Shown here: in pieces, positions 63,051 through 64,000 of the stretch
Numbering within the stretch: the stretch's first letter is position 1
Layout: every line of letters begins with the position of its first letter
NCBI RefSeq assembly: GCF_002412165.1
Contig: NZ_NXIA01000017.1
Location: forward strand, 1-64,000
Source: Curtobacterium sp. 'Ferrero'
Lineage (GTDB): Bacteria > Actinomycetota > Actinomycetes > Actinomycetales > Microbacteriaceae
DNA length: 64,000 nucleotides
Direction: 5' to 3'
The notes under the pieces: generated by a model
Database searches by the model: none
Told to the model about the DNA's origin: nothing
The model's input: only the letters and a program-made list of their open reading frames with translations
Translations under genes and position numbers: made by a program

Positions 63051-64000
63051 GCGACGGACTGCCCGACCTCCCCGACCTGCTCGTCGGGAGCTACACCGCG
63101 ACCGGGGGCGGCACCGCGACCGGCATCTCCCTCGTCCAGGGCGGGACGGCGACCACCGTGGCCGTGCTCGACGACCCGTCGTTCCTCGCCGTCTCCGGCG
63201 ACCGGGTCTACGCCGTGTCCGAGACGGCCCCGGGCAGCGTCGCCGCCTTCCGCCGGACGGCCGCCGGCCTCGAACACCTGTGGGACGCCCCCGCCGGTGG
63301 TGACGCTCCCTGCCACGTCCGCGTCGACCCGTCGGGCACGCTCGTCGTCACGAACTACGTGTCCGGGACGGTCACCGCGATCTCCCTCGAACAGGCCGAG
63401 TCGTACGCTGCGTCGGTCCTCGCGAGCGACGGCGTGGTCGGGACGCACGGATCCGCCGACCGGATCGTCGTGCCGGACGCCGCCGTCGCGACCGAGGTGC
63501 TGCCCGATGTGATCGGGCCCGACGAGGACCGCCAGGAGGGCCCGCACGCCCACCAGTCCGTCGCCACGCCGGACGGCACGTTCCTCGTCGCCGACCTCGG
63601 CGGGGACGCGTTGCACGAGTTCCGGATCGAGCCGGGGCCGACGTTCGCCCGGGTGGGCGTGCACCACGTCGCGCCGGGCGCGGGGCCGCGACACATGGCC
63701 TGGTACGACGGCGACCTCATCGTCGCGGGGGAGCTCGACGGTCGTGTGCACCGGCTCCGGCGGGACGCGTCGGGTTCGTTCGCCGTCGTGGCGGTCGCGC
63801 CGACCTTCTCGGGCGAGGTCGGGGAGTCGCTCCTCAGCCACATCGAGGTCGACCATGCCGGACGCGTGTACGTCGCCGTCCGCGGTCGGGACCTCGTGGT
63901 CGTGCTCGACGCTGCCGACGGCGGGCTGTCGGTCATCGGGTCGGCCCCGTCCGGAGGCACCTGGCCACGGCACTTCGCCCGGGTGCCGGGCCACCTGCTC
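63047..64000 (+). CDS. Lactonase-family beta-propeller protein (cut by window end)
   Basis: The open frame runs to the window edge, at least 318 codons. It has the propeller pattern of 6-phosphogluconolactonase-like enzymes: LLVGSYTATGGGTATGISL, CHVRVDPSGTLVVTNY, EGPHAHQSVATPDG and GPRHMAWYDGD. It should hydrolyse a sugar lactone in the cytoplasm. The GTG start overlaps the chorismate mutase stop (GTGA). Full-length relatives are about 340-350 residues, so only the end is missing. Confidence 0.82.
   Translation, partial: MSDGLPDLPDLLVGSYTATGGGTATGISLVQGGTATTVAVLDDPSFLAVSGDRVYAVSETAPGSVAAFRRTAAGLEHLWDAPAGGDAPCHVRVDPSGTLVVTNYVSGTVTAISLEQAESYAASVLASDGVVGTHGSADRIVVPDAAVATEVLPDVIGPDEDRQEGPHAHQSVATPDGTFLVADLGGDALHEFRIEPGPTFARVGVHHVAPGAGPRHMAWYDGDLIVAGELDGRVHRLRRDASGSFAVVAVAPTFSGEVGESLLSHIEVDHAGRVYVAVRGRDLVVVLDAADGGLSVIGSAPSGGTWPRHFARVPGHLL

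Overview
The window is very GC-rich DNA with GTG/TTG starts, ATGA/GTGA gene overlaps and actinobacterial families throughout: LAXTG sorting signal, DUF6286/Asp23 envelope set, an IdeR/DtxR-type iron box, MntR-like DtxR protein, VanZ, YhgE/Pip and DUF4012. I infer a Gram-positive actinomycete of the Microbacteriaceae, possibly Curtobacterium-like. The family-level guess rests on remembered gene content, not on a search.

Layout. 1-8.9 kb: envelope-stress trio (Asp23/Gls24, DUF6286, AmaP-like), GNAT, secreted M23 peptidase, a polytopic membrane protein, pyrE, a large septum-formation-type membrane protein, and a HEAT-repeat protein. 8.9-13 kb: a probable manganese module, with a yybP-ykoY riboswitch upstream of a CaCA-type cation exchanger, a non-coding array of a 44-bp repeat, and an MntR-like DtxR regulator whose start codon overlaps that of a divergent CPBP protease. 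13-16.5 kb: HAD phosphatase, TetR, TrmH-type RNA methyltransferase, GAF-SpoIIE phosphatase. 16.6-20.7 kb: a phototrophy locus of LuxR-type regulator, DTE-type microbial rhodopsin, lycopene cyclase and Brp/Blh beta-carotene dioxygenase. 20.7-25.9 kb: AI-2E family protein, YrhK, CBS, ArsB/NhaD and BCCT transporters. 26-31.9 kb (minus strand): LacI, an NAD-dependent epimerase, and a TetR / degenerate ABC-ATPase / YhgE-Pip operon. 32-39 kb: a large secreted subtilase, two small convergent genes around a perfect palindrome, purA, a low-molecular-weight phosphatase, and a second CPBP protein.

39-54 kb is an exopolysaccharide locus. A GC-rich conserved left part (Wzz/tyrosine-kinase, BNR protein, initiating sugar transferase) is followed at about 43,006 by an AT-richer block with different codon usage (Wzy, Wzx, five glycosyltransferases on both strands). 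That block ends at about 51.2 kb in a GDP-L-fucose synthase gene whose 5' part is decayed. GC-rich DUF4012 and LAXTG cell-wall genes follow. 54.9-64 kb: VanZ, two tandem small paralogs of unknown function, an SRAP protein, a pair of paralogous membrane proteins, YchJ, AroE, an iron-box-controlled siderophore-binding lipoprotein, a structured tandem-repeat region, DUF1304, chorismate mutase, and a lactonase cut by the window end.

Many genes have a -10-like TAnnnT hexamer only 6-8 nt before the start codon, so leaderless transcription looks common, and I used this to choose several starts. I saw no tRNA, rRNA, insertion sequence or CRISPR array.
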